Shown here one piece after another: positions 22,711 through 31,611 of a DNA stretch of 64,000 bases. The DNA comes from Neoechinorhynchus agilis (taxonomy: Eukaryota; Acanthocephala). Location: contig CM121341.1 in the NCBI GenBank assembly GCA_051530055.1, positions 4,650,001 to 4,714,000 of the forward strand. The letters are read 5' to 3'. Numbering within the stretch: the stretch's first letter is position 1; every line of letters begins with the position of its first letter. A model generated the notes under the pieces. The model saw only the letters and a program-made list of their open reading frames with translations. It was not told the DNA's origin and made no database searches. A program made the position numbers and the translations under genes.

Positions 22711-24163
22711 TATTTTTATCAATCATTTTTTGTAATCAAAAAGTTTTAAAACTAAATCGAAGCTTCTAAACCAAGTGACGTAGTATTCTCCGAGTTCTCA
22801 ATATTTGCCGAATTAGGTTCATCGGTTGCTTTAATGATTTCAACTGAGAATGCTTGATCGCTTTTTTGAACCTTTTTATTGTTTGAGACTCCTTCTCCGG
22901 TTTCAGTTTTGTTCATCTCATTTAAGTCCTTATTTTCCACTTCAATTTTTTTAGCTCGCTTGGGATTTGTAACTTTTAGTGTTTTCTTCGTACGTTTCCT
23001 GGTTTCTATTGAACGAACCGGCGCTTTAGTCTTTTTTTGCTTACTGGTTGCTTTTCGTGTTCTTTTCTCAGGAGATTTCTTTACTGTTCTTTTAACGCGT
23101 CTCACTGAAGTTTTTGGACTCGCTCTTTTCTTAACTTTTGACTTCGGCGCTGCTTTGCGAACAACCTTCTTAGCTTTTCTCAATGGAGCTTTCTTTGACT
23201 TCGCAATTTTCCTCTTTCCTTTCGGTTTGACAGCGTTCTCGGACACTGCATTGCTTCCAATCTTTTTAATGATTCTCTTCTCAGGTTTCTCCTTCTTTTT
23301 CGCCTTTTCTCGAACTTTCATCTTACTAATTTTATCTTCACCTTTCGGCTGCAGTTTTATTCCCGGAGCACAACGGTTTCTCAATTTCGGTCCAATCTTT
23401 AACGTTCCACCGTCACCTCTCAAGAGAGTTTTTCCCTCAACGCATCGGTCGATTGTGAATTTAAGGCGGTTGCGTAGTTGAATCTTCGATACTCCTTCTT
23501 CTTTTAAACACGCCAATAATTCCTGTATAATTTCAGATTCTTTGATAGCAGTTTGACCATTTGCTTCTCTCCCAAGGACCGCCCTCTTGACCATACAACC
23601 CAAAGCTCTTCTTTGAGTCTTGTAATTTGGAACGTTGTTCGGGTCGCAGCCAAGTTTCTTCACTGAATCCATTTTGTCGATTTTACGCGTTGAGATCCGC
23701 TTAATCGGTGGAGATGGTTTTTCCCGGGAACTCTTTGAAGCCCGTTTAGTATTTGTTCCTTTATCCATTTTCACTTCTGAACAACTTACATTTTCTTTAG
23801 CATCAACTTTCTTCGCTATTCGCCGTCTTCTCCTCGGAGCCGTCTTTTCTTGTGGAGATTTTTTCGTGGATTTCTTAGAAGTCTGATTCCTTTCTTTACT
23901 TTTCGGCTGCTTCCTTCGCTCCTCTACAATGCGTCCATCACCAAAAACTTCCTCACATAAAGAAGGAAACCGTTCACAGCACTCACGAAGAGCTTTAGGA
24001 ATGGACCGGGGCATGGATTTACAAGAATAAACGCACCCAAATTTGGTAGAACGAATTCAATGATTTGCAATTGTGGAATTTTTCATTGCCTTTGATTGCC
24101 ATAGTAACGCAGAATTTGCATTCAATTTCTGCGAGTTTATAAAGATTAAAAGAGCGCATTTCA
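22711..24163. repeat. Inverted duplication, arm 1 (H1-like gene)
   Basis: This ~1.45-kb block is present in opposite orientation at 48112-49565. Homology starts at tttatttttatcaatc, 3' of the gene, and ends at agattaaaagagcgcattt, about 150 bases upstream of its start codon. The copy therefore carries the whole gene with promoter-proximal sequence and terminator region. Confidence 0.95.
22752..24014 (-). CDS. Lysine-rich histone H1-like chromatin protein, copy 1
   Basis: This is a single-exon protein of 420 residues. The first 120 residues are basic with a run of RRRRR (61-65). A more ordered domain at about 128-215 (NYKTQRRALGCMVKRAVLGR, then AIKESEIIQELLACLKEEG, then a hairpin-like GGTLKIGP) looks like an H1-style winged helix. 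The region 220-345 is nearly all Lys, Arg, Ala and Pro, with SPKT and KKSPEK motifs like those phosphorylated in linker histones. The C-terminal ~70 residues are acidic and polar. It probably binds DNA or nucleosomes in the nucleus. It is longer than a typical H1 (~200 aa) and the winged helix is divergent, so an H1-like label is cautious. Confidence 0.65.
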   Translation of the reverse strand: MPRSIPKALRECCERFPSLCEEVFGDGRIVEERRKQPKSKERNQTSKKSTKKSPQEKTAPRRRRRIAKKVDAKENVSCSEVKMDKGTNTKRASKSSREKPSPPIKRISTRKIDKMDSVKKLGCDPNNVPNYKTQRRALGCMVKRAVLGREANGQTAIKESEIIQELLACLKEEGVSKIQLRNRLKFTIDRCVEGKTLLRGDGGTLKIGPKLRNRCAPGIKLQPKGEDKISKMKVREKAKKKEKPEKRIIKKIGSNAVSENAVKPKGKRKIAKSKKAPLRKAKKVVRKAAPKSKVKKRASPKTSVRRVKRTVKKSPEKRTRKATSKQKKTKAPVRSIETRKRTKKTLKVTNPKRAKKIEVENKDLNEMNKTETGEGVSNNKKVQKSDQAFSVEIIKATDEPNSANIENSENTTSLGLEASI

Positions 24164-24820
24164 CTTATTTTAAAACGCACGAATTTTTAAAAACACAACC
24201 AAGAAGTTTGAATCGATTGTAGAATGTTAAATTACCAAAGATACAAAATCGTTCTTTATCCTTCCTCCAGTCGCTAAGGTTTTATTGAGCTTGTAGATTG
24301 AACTCCTTGCGGCCGTCTGACCCGAAGTCGAGCGTTGCCTTTTCCGATTACTCCCTACAATGAACCCCTTCCTACCCGGTGGGGTTACCAGGACCCAGCC
24401 CGTCAAATCTCAGAGTAATCGAATCTTCTATTGAACTTTATATACATTAAATAGTAATGTTTTAAACTCTTTGTTTTAGATGTATAATGTAGAAACTTTT
24501 AATGTGGAAAAAACGATAGCGACGACGACCTGCGCGAACTTTACGTCTTTGATCAATACAATGAGGTCAGAGAGCCAAAGCTGTCGGCGAAGATACCTGA
24601 ATTTCTACCGGTTAAAATGGCTATTGGGCCATCGCTCAGTTTCTTCTACAACTGCGGGCCATCGCTCAGTTTCTTCTACAACTGCATGCCATACCGTCTC
24701 TTTCCATACCGACCATGTTTGTGCGCGAGAAACGATGAAAACTAAATTTTTTCTATCGGTATCGTTTCCATGGATTCAACGTTCAATCGAGATTAATATG
24801 AACTTTATGGTGTCATATCA
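24164..24820. other. Intergenic stretch between H1-like and calpain genes
   Basis: This is AT-rich at the left. Near 24280-24420 there is a GC-richer patch (ctgacccgaagtcgagcg and ctacccggtggggttacc) with no ORF or RNA fold I can assign. A small direct repeat, gccatcgctcagtttcttct, occurs twice at about 24629 and 24659. A plus-strand ORF at 24480-24824 overlaps the calpain start and lacks family features. Confidence 0.4.
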
Positions 24821-26707
24821 ATGAATAGCAATCGTCAAATAATATTATCACCATGTCAAGTAAAAGATGATGGTATTATACATTTCAAGAACCAAGACTA
24901 TCACGAATTGGTCAAGGAATGTGTTCGGAAAAAGCATCTCTTTAAAGATGAGTTTTTCCTTCCAGAAATGACTCTTGCGGGTCAATGTCTTCAACTTAAG
25001 TATACTGAAAAGATTATATGGCGCCGGCCTTCAGAGGTATGCGAAAATCCAGTGTTTTTGGTGGAGAAATCTCCTTTTGGACTGACTCAGAGCACACAGA
25101 TATACAATTGTTGGTTTGTAACCGTTCTTGTGGCCGTAATGGACAAACCCCAAATTCTCCGCCATACAACACCTCCTAACCAATCTTTTTCTGGATCTGC
25201 ATACTGCGGAATATTCCGGTTCCGTTTCTACCAACAGAATCATGAAGTCGAGGTTGTCGTAGACGACCGATTACCATTCATTAAGAACACTGCATTGGTA
25301 GATGAACCTTTGAGACCTCTTGGAGTTCACAATGCGTACAAAAAGAGCGATTTCTGGGCAGCTTTGTTTGAGAAAGCTTACGCAAAATTGTATGGTTCGT
25401 ATTGTGGAATTCATCTCGGACACGAGCATGAAGCCTTTAATGACATCGCTTCAGGAGTGACTGAACGAATCAAATTTGCCGGAACACCTGAGATGGAGAA
25501 TTTCATTTGTTATCATTTGATTAAAACTTTTAAATTAGGTGGTATGGTCACCGCCTCGACCAGTGGAGTTGATCAAGACATTCGACAAAATAGACTCGTG
25601 AATAACCATTCGTATACTATTTTAGGAATTGAATTACTAAACTCCGAGTACATAATACTTACACGAAATCCTTGGAACGTTCAATTGTATGTGTGGAACG
25701 ATCGATTTAGTTGGTCTGATCCGATTTGGCATACTCTTAATTCGGAGCAACGAGCAAGGCTAAAATTCGCAGATCATTGCGGAACGAGTACGGTATGGAT
25801 GCCTATGAAGAATTTTATTGAACAGTTTGACGCCATTGAATTGTGGCATCAATCTCCGTCAGGTTATACTGCAAATTTGAATTTTCAAGACATAAGCCAC
25901 GACAATTGGATCGTTTCTCAGTTTTATGGAACATGGGTTAAAGACTTAAAGATCAATGGAGAGACTTATGTTTCAGAAGATCTTACGCCAAGACTCATGT
26001 TTAAACTCTCAAGTGGAAAACAAGTAGCCGTTCATGCAGTTTTAACTCAACTTTACGGACGACACCGAAGTAGTTTGATGTCTATTCCAAATGTACGAAA
26101 TTTTATTCGTCTTGATCTATATCGAAATCGTCTTCCATCTGAAAAATCACTAAAATTGATTCCATTCAATGATGTTATGGATTCTAAAGTTATCGGTTCA
26201 AGCGGACCTTTTACAAATCTCATTTACGTGTCCTTGTTCGTTGAATTGGATCCTGGAGTTTATTCGTTTGCTTGTGAAGTTGGTGATCTTCAATACGATC
26301 GAGAGTACATGTTAACTCTAAAAACGTCCAGTTCGATTGAAATTGTAAATATTATGGACTATTGGAAACCGGGGAGTCCTTCTCTTACTTTATTAAATTG
26401 CGAAAAACTTTCTAAAAGACATACAAACAATCTTCGGTCGGGAAGTGCACTTACAAAGTATCGAGAGCCGGAATTGACAAATGTAACCGAAAATCAAAAT
26501 GAAGTGACTGATAACAAAGAGAATGATATCCACGCTGGTTTTACATTGGACGAAGAATCATTTTCGGACTCGGACGAAATAGACGATTATTCTGAAGAAC
26601 AATCCAATAATTCTGGTTTATTTGGACGCGTTGCAAAGTTCTTTGATGTCGTGGGAGATATTGCGAGATATTGTTGCTGCATTAGAAAGCCCTCAAGAGA
26701 ATACTGA
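24821..26707 (+). CDS. Calpain-type cysteine protease without EF-hand domain
   Basis: This is an intron-free 628-residue calpain, a Ca2+-regulated cytosolic cysteine protease. The catalytic triad is present: C97 in IYNCWFV, H263 in NNHSYTILG and N283 in TRNPWN. Calpain signatures VVVDDRLPF (145-153), FWAALFEKAYAKLYGSY (178-194) and WMPMKNFIEQF are clear. A C2-like beta-rich domain follows (about 365-515). There is no penta-EF-hand. The tail is acidic (about 560-600) and ends with YCCCIRKPSREY, a cysteine cluster that could be palmitoylated. Length and layout resemble the atypical calpain-5/TRA-3 group. Upstream of the catalytic Cys the usual GQLGDCWF is changed to TQSTQIYNCWF, so the oxyanion Gln is shifted. 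Activity is likely but not certain. Confidence 0.9.
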   Translation: MNSNRQIILSPCQVKDDGIIHFKNQDYHELVKECVRKKHLFKDEFFLPEMTLAGQCLQLKYTEKIIWRRPSEVCENPVFLVEKSPFGLTQSTQIYNCWFVTVLVAVMDKPQILRHTTPPNQSFSGSAYCGIFRFRFYQQNHEVEVVVDDRLPFIKNTALVDEPLRPLGVHNAYKKSDFWAALFEKAYAKLYGSYCGIHLGHEHEAFNDIASGVTERIKFAGTPEMENFICYHLIKTFKLGGMVTASTSGVDQDIRQNRLVNNHSYTILGIELLNSEYIILTRNPWNVQLYVWNDRFSWSDPIWHTLNSEQRARLKFADHCGTSTVWMPMKNFIEQFDAIELWHQSPSGYTANLNFQDISHDNWIVSQFYGTWVKDLKINGETYVSEDLTPRLMFKLSSGKQVAVHAVLTQLYGRHRSSLMSIPNVRNFIRLDLYRNRLPSEKSLKLIPFNDVMDSKVIGSSGPFTNLIYVSLFVELDPGVYSFACEVGDLQYDREYMLTLKTSSSIEIVNIMDYWKPGSPSLTLLNCEKLSKRHTNNLRSGSALTKYREPELTNVTENQNEVTDNKENDIHAGFTLDEESFSDSDEIDDYSEEQSNNSGLFGRVAKFFDVVGDIARYCCCIRKPSREY

Positions 26708-26852
26708 TTTTTCGCATTACTACGCGATTGGGCCTCGAAAAACGATTGGAAAACCCCTATCTACTGTTATTATCGATCTTTGTGTCGATAAAAATGTACG
26801 AATTGTGCAATCATACAAGTGAACACTCTATGCATGACGACCGGCGAAAATT

Positions 26853-27068
26853 TTATGGCCAAGATATGTTTAGATACGCAGATATTGCCCGGAAAAGCGT
26901 CCGAGGGACGTTTATGGGTTCTCCACCAAGCAAATCGGGATGCCAAATGAAGGAAGCGATCAAATAAACTTTACTTAGAGGATGAACGCAGCGGCTGTCC
27001 AGCGAGGGAACGTCGTAAACATTACGGAAACGATCTAAAAGGCGTTCGGCAAATGAGGGATGATTATG
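26853..27068 (-). CDS. C-terminal exon of an unidentified gene
   Basis: A minus-strand exon of 71 residues follows a good acceptor (gatttttcag) and ends at a stop. It begins HNHPSFAERLLDRFRNVYDV and ends with SAYLNISWP. The composition looks like a folded cytosolic protein. The middle 93 bases are duplicated at 29262-29354, on the far side of a LINE. Upstream exons should lie to the right, so the LINE probably sits in or next to this gene's intron. The family is not recognised. Confidence 0.5.
   Translation of the reverse strand, partial: HNHPSFAERLLDRFRNVYDVPSLDSRCVHPLSKVYLIASFIWHPDLLGGEPINVPRTLFRAISAYLNISWP
26944..27036. repeat. 93-bp direct repeat, left copy
   Basis: This is identical to 29262-29354 except for two positions (atgaacgcagcgg against atgagcacagcgg). 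It begins caaatgaaggaagcgatc and ends cattacggaaacgatct. On the minus strand it is protein-coding (RFRNVYDVPSLDSRC). The pair brackets a LINE. Confidence 0.95.
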
Positions 27069-27119
27069 CTGAAAAATCAAAGTAGATTCTAAAGTTTTTT
27101 TTAAAAAAACATAATATAT

Positions 27120-29030
27120 TTTTAACAATTCAAACAATCTGTTTGAAGCACACTCACCACCTCCCGCCAAATTCCAGCTTTTGTCCTTCCTCGACCGTCG
27201 CCATCACGCTGGCAGCATTGCCTCGTTGTACTGCCAGCGAGATATTTTGTCGAAGGAATACACCTGCTCTTGAGTCTCCGGTTGCTTCTATCAATTTCTT
27301 CGAGACATCCTTCAGCAGAGAGAGTGCCGAGCTGCCGAGCGCTCCATACGTCTCTATCCCAAAGGGGACAAAATAGTGAGTCTCGATAACTGAATATATT
27401 TCCGTATTTTCCTCCCTTCCGCTGCACTGGCGGCACCACCGGCGATTTCGAGGGAGTAGGGGATGTTGCTGGCTGCGAGGGTATCCACACACGTGGCGTC
27501 TCAGAGAAGGCATTTGCCCTCCCGCCACGGGAAGACCGAAATTCCATCGGACCTACGGCCGTCTAGTCTACAGAGGTGGGCGGGTTCCAGGATGTTCGGG
27601 AAGTTCGTCGTTATCAACGCCCGAGAAATTGCGTTATTGATTTCAGAATGGCGTGAGAACCTTCCTCCTGACCTTCTGCAGACGAGACCGTGTCGCCCGA
27701 AAGCATCAACCAAAGACCCACATCGACAGCGATGGGGCGTGCATATCGGGAGACCAAGTCTTAAGGATACTGAGATCCTCGTTACCTCATCAGTAAGAAG
27801 AGTTCCCACTGATGCCAGAAGTTAGCCTCCAACCACGCCCCAGATTCTCGTGTTGAAACTGCCAACAGTCTAGCTCGGACGATCCCATCGCGAGAACCGG
27901 AAAGTAGAGAGCTGTGAGCTCTCGCGACAAGAGGTCCGTCCCAGATCGACTGTCTGAGGCCATTCACGGGAACATGGTTAGCGCCTGTCTGCTGGCACCA
28001 TTCCTCAACCGCCACACGAAATCCCGGTCAAGACAGAACTTTTCCTTCAAAATTTTCTTCGAGACTGGTAGGCTCCCCTCAAACGATCCAAGAAAGGCCG
28101 GCAAAGCAAGGTCGACTAGTGCCCGAATTCCCAATCCCCCAGATGACACAGGCAAAGAAGCTTGTCGCCACGCCTCATCTGAGAGCTGGACATTTAAAAT
28201 ACGCTCGAGACAAGCCCTCACCTTGCCGTCGAGCTTAGCCAATCCTTCCTTATGTTTGAAAAATGTTGCTGTGCGAACCTTGTACAATAATTTGGGGATG
28301 AAGAGCGCGTTCTTTATGAGAAACAAGGCTTCATGAGCCGAGAGAGCGCACACCCTATCGCACAGCAACGAAATTTTCGGTATGATATGGCCGATCTCAT
28401 CTTCCACATTTGAATCGAAGACGCAACTGCCCAGGAGGCTGAGTTGTTCCCGAGTCACGAGTTTCAGACCTGGAGCTACGGCCTTTGACTTTGGCGGCGT
28501 CTCCAATATTCAATACAAGGAGCTCACATTTTCCAGCATTGAGCTCAATGCCCATCTTCGAGGTCTCCCTAATCAGCGTCTCCAAATCGCGCAGTAAAAC
28601 GGAGGGATCACCTCCGAGCGTAGCGTCATCCAAGTACCAAGCGTTGAAGCTGGAATGGAGAGAATGCGCTATTGGATTTACTGTTAGTGAGAATGCGATT
28701 GGACCGAGGGGATCTCCTTGCTGCACTCCTCTTTCGGACCAAATGAGGTGGTCTTCGAAAAGCAAAGGAGTCGCCGTCCCGTAGGCATTGAGAAAATACG
28801 GGAAGGCTTCTGGTGCGTGATCCCTAATTGCGCAGAACATGGTTTCTCTATTGAGAGAGTTAAAGGCGTTCCGAAAATCACACTTAAGAATCACGCAGGG
28901 CTCTGAACTCTTCGTTTAAAAGTTTCGGAGCGCATGGACAATAGCTTCCGCCCGCAGGATGTGCAGCAGCCCAGTTGGACTGGACGAAGTTGCTGTCCGG
29001 TTTTCTCTGTAATACATTTGCAGAGAAGTT
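27120..29030 (-). mobile_element. LINE with restriction-like C-terminal domain, 5'-truncated
   Basis: Minus-strand RT at 28397-28894 has KCDFRNAFNSLNR, the first catalytic Asp. It also has GVQQGDPLGPIAFSL and the catalytic box YLDDATLGG. A thumb-like part follows at 27964-28506. Then comes a Cys/His cluster with CRCGSLVDAFGRHGLVCRR and RLDGRRSDGISVFPW at 27501-27809. Last is PFGIETYGALGSSALSLL and NISLAVQRGNAASVMAT at 27154-27528. This C-terminal layout, C-C-H with an R.DG..(P/S)DG...PW block, suggests a restriction-like rather than APE endonuclease, as in R2-type LINEs. The copy is 5'-truncated and crosses frames about three times. A second copy's end is at 63.84-64.0 kb. Confidence 0.8.
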
Positions 29031-29261
29031 TTTCCTGAGAGTCGGCGTATAGAAGCCAATTCTCTTTTAGTTTTAAATTTTATGTCCTTTTAATGCCATA
29101 GTCGAGGATTTCTTCTCAAAACCGTTGGCACCGAAGATGCGTTACCTTGGTTGCTTTTTTGTAGCGAATCGACGAAAAAAGAATGCCGTTAAATACGGAG
29201 GTTGAGACTTGTGGAGCGCCCGAGGAGTCGGCCGCTAAAACTATGGGACGAATTGGGCCGT

Positions 29262-29354
29262 CAAATGAAGGAAGCGATCAAATAAACTTTACTTAGAGGA
29301 TGAGCACAGCGGCTGTCCAGCGAGGGAACGTCGTAAACATTACGGAAACGATCT
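29262..29354. repeat. 93-bp direct repeat, right copy
   Basis: This is the right partner of 26944-27036. Here the coding sense on the minus strand runs DRFRNVYDVPSLDSRC and then hits a TGA directly after the repeat, so this copy is not a working exon. Confidence 0.95.
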
Positions 29355-29562
29355 CAACCAGGGAAAAAACTAAGGAGTATATAAAGATAAAAGATAGTAG
29401 AATGAAAACAGAAAAATAAATTAAGCATAAGCCATAGAAGAGCTCATTTTTTAGGAGATTCAAGTAATTTGTGTGCACTTTAAAAAGGCGAAGTGCGAAT
29501 AAAGATTATTACATCTTTTCCTTGGTTTTTTTAGTTTTCCTTGGCATGAATCCACGCCGAAT

Positions 29563-29836
29563 GTTTTCCCCATTCAGGTTTTAAGCTCGGGTGAGTAAGA
29601 TCTCCAAACCCGAAACGCATTAATCTCTTACATCAGAGAAGTGAAGGGTCATTTCTGATTGTTGGATAGACTCGCCGATTCAAAAAACGAAAGAACCTCT
29701 GAACCATTGTGAATCTGCCTCGACGAGTTGATCCAACGATCAGAAATGACCCAATCACTTCTCTGATGTAAGAGATAAATGCGTTTCGGGTTTGGAGATC
29801 CCGCGCACTCGAGCTTAAAACCCGAATGGGGAAAAC
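29563..29836. mobile_element. MITE-like 274-bp inverted-repeat element
   Basis: The two ends are inverted copies for about 110 bases each: gttttccccattcaggtttt at the left and its complement ending cgaatggggaaaac at the right. Subterminal blocks tctccaaacccgaaacgcat and cttacatcagagaagtgaag are also mirrored. The central ~50 bases are unique. There is no coding capacity. A small non-autonomous DNA transposon fits. The flanks suggest a 2-bp AT duplication but are not decisive. Confidence 0.75.
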
Positions 29837-29957
29837 ATATTTTAGACGACTACAGGAAGTATTTTCACCAAAATTATACTATGACTAACCCAATGGATTT
29901 TCTCCGTCGATGATATTGATAAAATTTGGATTTAATCTTTGGATATTTCAGATAAAT

Positions 29958-30143
29958 ATGCTGACTCGATGTATTGGTTACCAATTTGTACGATGTCGAT
30001 TGATTCCGTTTAAACGGTTGAGCATTACACCATTTTCAGTGGTTCGTTTTCTATCAACACCATCGCATCCTCCTCCTGCTGCTCAATTGGACGAAGAAGT
30101 GCCTCGAGCGGCGGCGTTTCTATCTTTTGGTTCCTTATTTTAA
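29958..30143 (+). CDS. Small protein with a mitochondrial presequence
   Basis: This ORF has 61 codons. The N-terminus MLTRCIGYQFVRCRLIPFKR, then FSVVRFLSTPS, is Arg-rich, lacks acids and ends in RFLST. That is a textbook mitochondrial presequence with an R-x-(F/L)-S type cleavage motif. The mature part would be very short and ends PRAAAFLSFGSLF. The sequence tatttcag|ataaat precedes the Met, consistent with a spliced 5' end. It could be a small inner-membrane or import-related protein, or exon 1 of a longer gene. It is not recognised by family. Confidence 0.5.
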   Translation: MLTRCIGYQFVRCRLIPFKRLSITPFSVVRFLSTPSHPPPAAQLDEEVPRAAAFLSFGSLF

Positions 30144-30635
30144 ATGAAACGTTTTCGCAGTTTCATTCTTGCTTTCTAAATATTTGAAGAAATTTCCGCG
30201 ACTGTCTTAGCAACATTCGTCTTAGATCGCCGGCAACCAGAGAAAAGAGATTAAGTGATGGACTTTTTGAATCTCAAAGTAACTCTGAAAAACGTGGAAA
30301 GAAGTCCAGTAGGCGAAGTAGCTAAGCTCGAAACGCTCAATGTCCATTAAGAAAAATATCAAGTAAGTTCAGTTGATTATAGACGTCAAATGTATCCTCG
30401 TTTTGCATAAATCGAATTTAATTGCTCGGTAGGAGCAGGAATTTCATCTTGAACTATAGTGAAGAGCATTACTTTATTGGGAAAGTATTTTAGTAATGTC
30501 AGATTTTTAAGATATACAGCAAAGGTTCAATAATCCTCGGAAGGATTGTTCAAGAATTGAGATATCATTTGCTTGCTTTGAGCCAAACTTTCCGTTAAAG
30601 CTTAGCCTGTAACTTTTATTTTTTGTTTTAGGGCA

Positions 30636-30812
30636 CAAGGCCCCGATTCATCGTTAGTGGGAAGCGAATAAAATTACACCACGCGGTATCCTCAGATACC
30701 TCCCGGGGATGTGGGACTCATCAGTGAGTTTCCTTCATTGGGGTATTTCGTCCCCTTTTGGTTCTGAATCATCGACCATTGTGGATTTTGAACCCTTTGA
30801 CCAAAACTGGGC
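30636..30812. repeat. Inverted repeat, left arm
   Basis: The segment cattggggtatttcgtcccc, then cgaccattgtggattttgaa, then ccctttgaccaaaactggg, reappears reverse-complemented at about 31266-31395. The arms are separated by about 450 bases that include a small gene's exon 1. Similarity is partial and broken by indels. Confidence 0.8.
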
Positions 30813-30965
30813 CCACTTGACCTCCTCGGTACAGCAACGGAATGTGTATAAACTCTGCCACTTTTTTCAATTTTGAATCAATTGAATTATTTGTTTAAAG
30901 TCTCGCTCCTCCGGATCACATATAATTCTACTTAAAAGCATGGTGCGAAATTTTGAGATTTTTCA

Positions 30966-31343
30966 ATGGAACAAAGGACGAGCCTGCGACTAGAACCGCG
31001 GATTATTTCAACATTTTCCAGGAGAATTCCAGCGCAATACATTTCCGACTATCTTCTTAATCTACAAATCTCTGTGATAAATGATGCAATACGAGAACAG
31101 TTACTCAACGTGTTTTATGATTCAAACAGCTTAAGTCCTGCTAGCCGGTAACTTTTTTTCTTTGTTTTAATTGTGGCCTTTTCACGGCTGATGATTTCTC
31201 CTTTTAGGCCTACAGTCCCGATTCATTGGCCGGGAAAACGCATCAAGTTTCCTTCCTTGGCCGGATCCCAGTTTTGGTCAAAGGGTTCAAAATCCACAAT
31301 GGTCAATGACTCACAACCAAACAGGGACGAAATATCCCAATAA
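30966..31343 (+). CDS. Small two-exon hypothetical gene, 105 aa
   Basis: Exon 1 (30966-31147) encodes MEQRTSLRLEPRIISTFSRR and on to SLSPAS. A 60-nt intron runs gtaact...ccttttag. Exon 2 (31208-31343) continues in frame with RPTVPIHWPGKRIKFPSLAG and ends EISQ. Splice sites are canonical and the phase is preserved. Exon 2 lies inside an inverted repeat shared with 30.64-30.81 kb, so it may be repeat-derived. Function unknown. Confidence 0.4.
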
Positions 31344-31611
31344 AGGAAGGTTTTTAGGTGTGATTTTATTCGCTTCCCACTAACAATGAATCGGTCACAA
31401 TTAAAAACAAAGAAAAAAAGTTTGTTGATCGATATTTCCCTATTTGATGCTGGAGCAATAGTCTTCTCCTTACAAAAACACCACGCTTTACCTATTCATC
31501 AACGCAACGAACACCCTTCAAAAAGTGCCATATTTTGAACCACGGAGTTTGCTAACGAAAAACCTACGGACGAATAGCTATTATCACTGACTTTCTAGGG
31601 TTTTTTTATAG

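Noticed and set aside
22879-23481. 200-residue ORF antisense to the H1-like gene
   Set aside because: A Phe/Leu-rich translation is the expected mirror of a Lys/Arg-rich coding strand. The sense strand has the conserved duplicate.
24280-24420. GC-richer patch as a possible structured RNA or tRNA
   Set aside because: No cloverleaf, A/B box pair or terminator run could be fitted.
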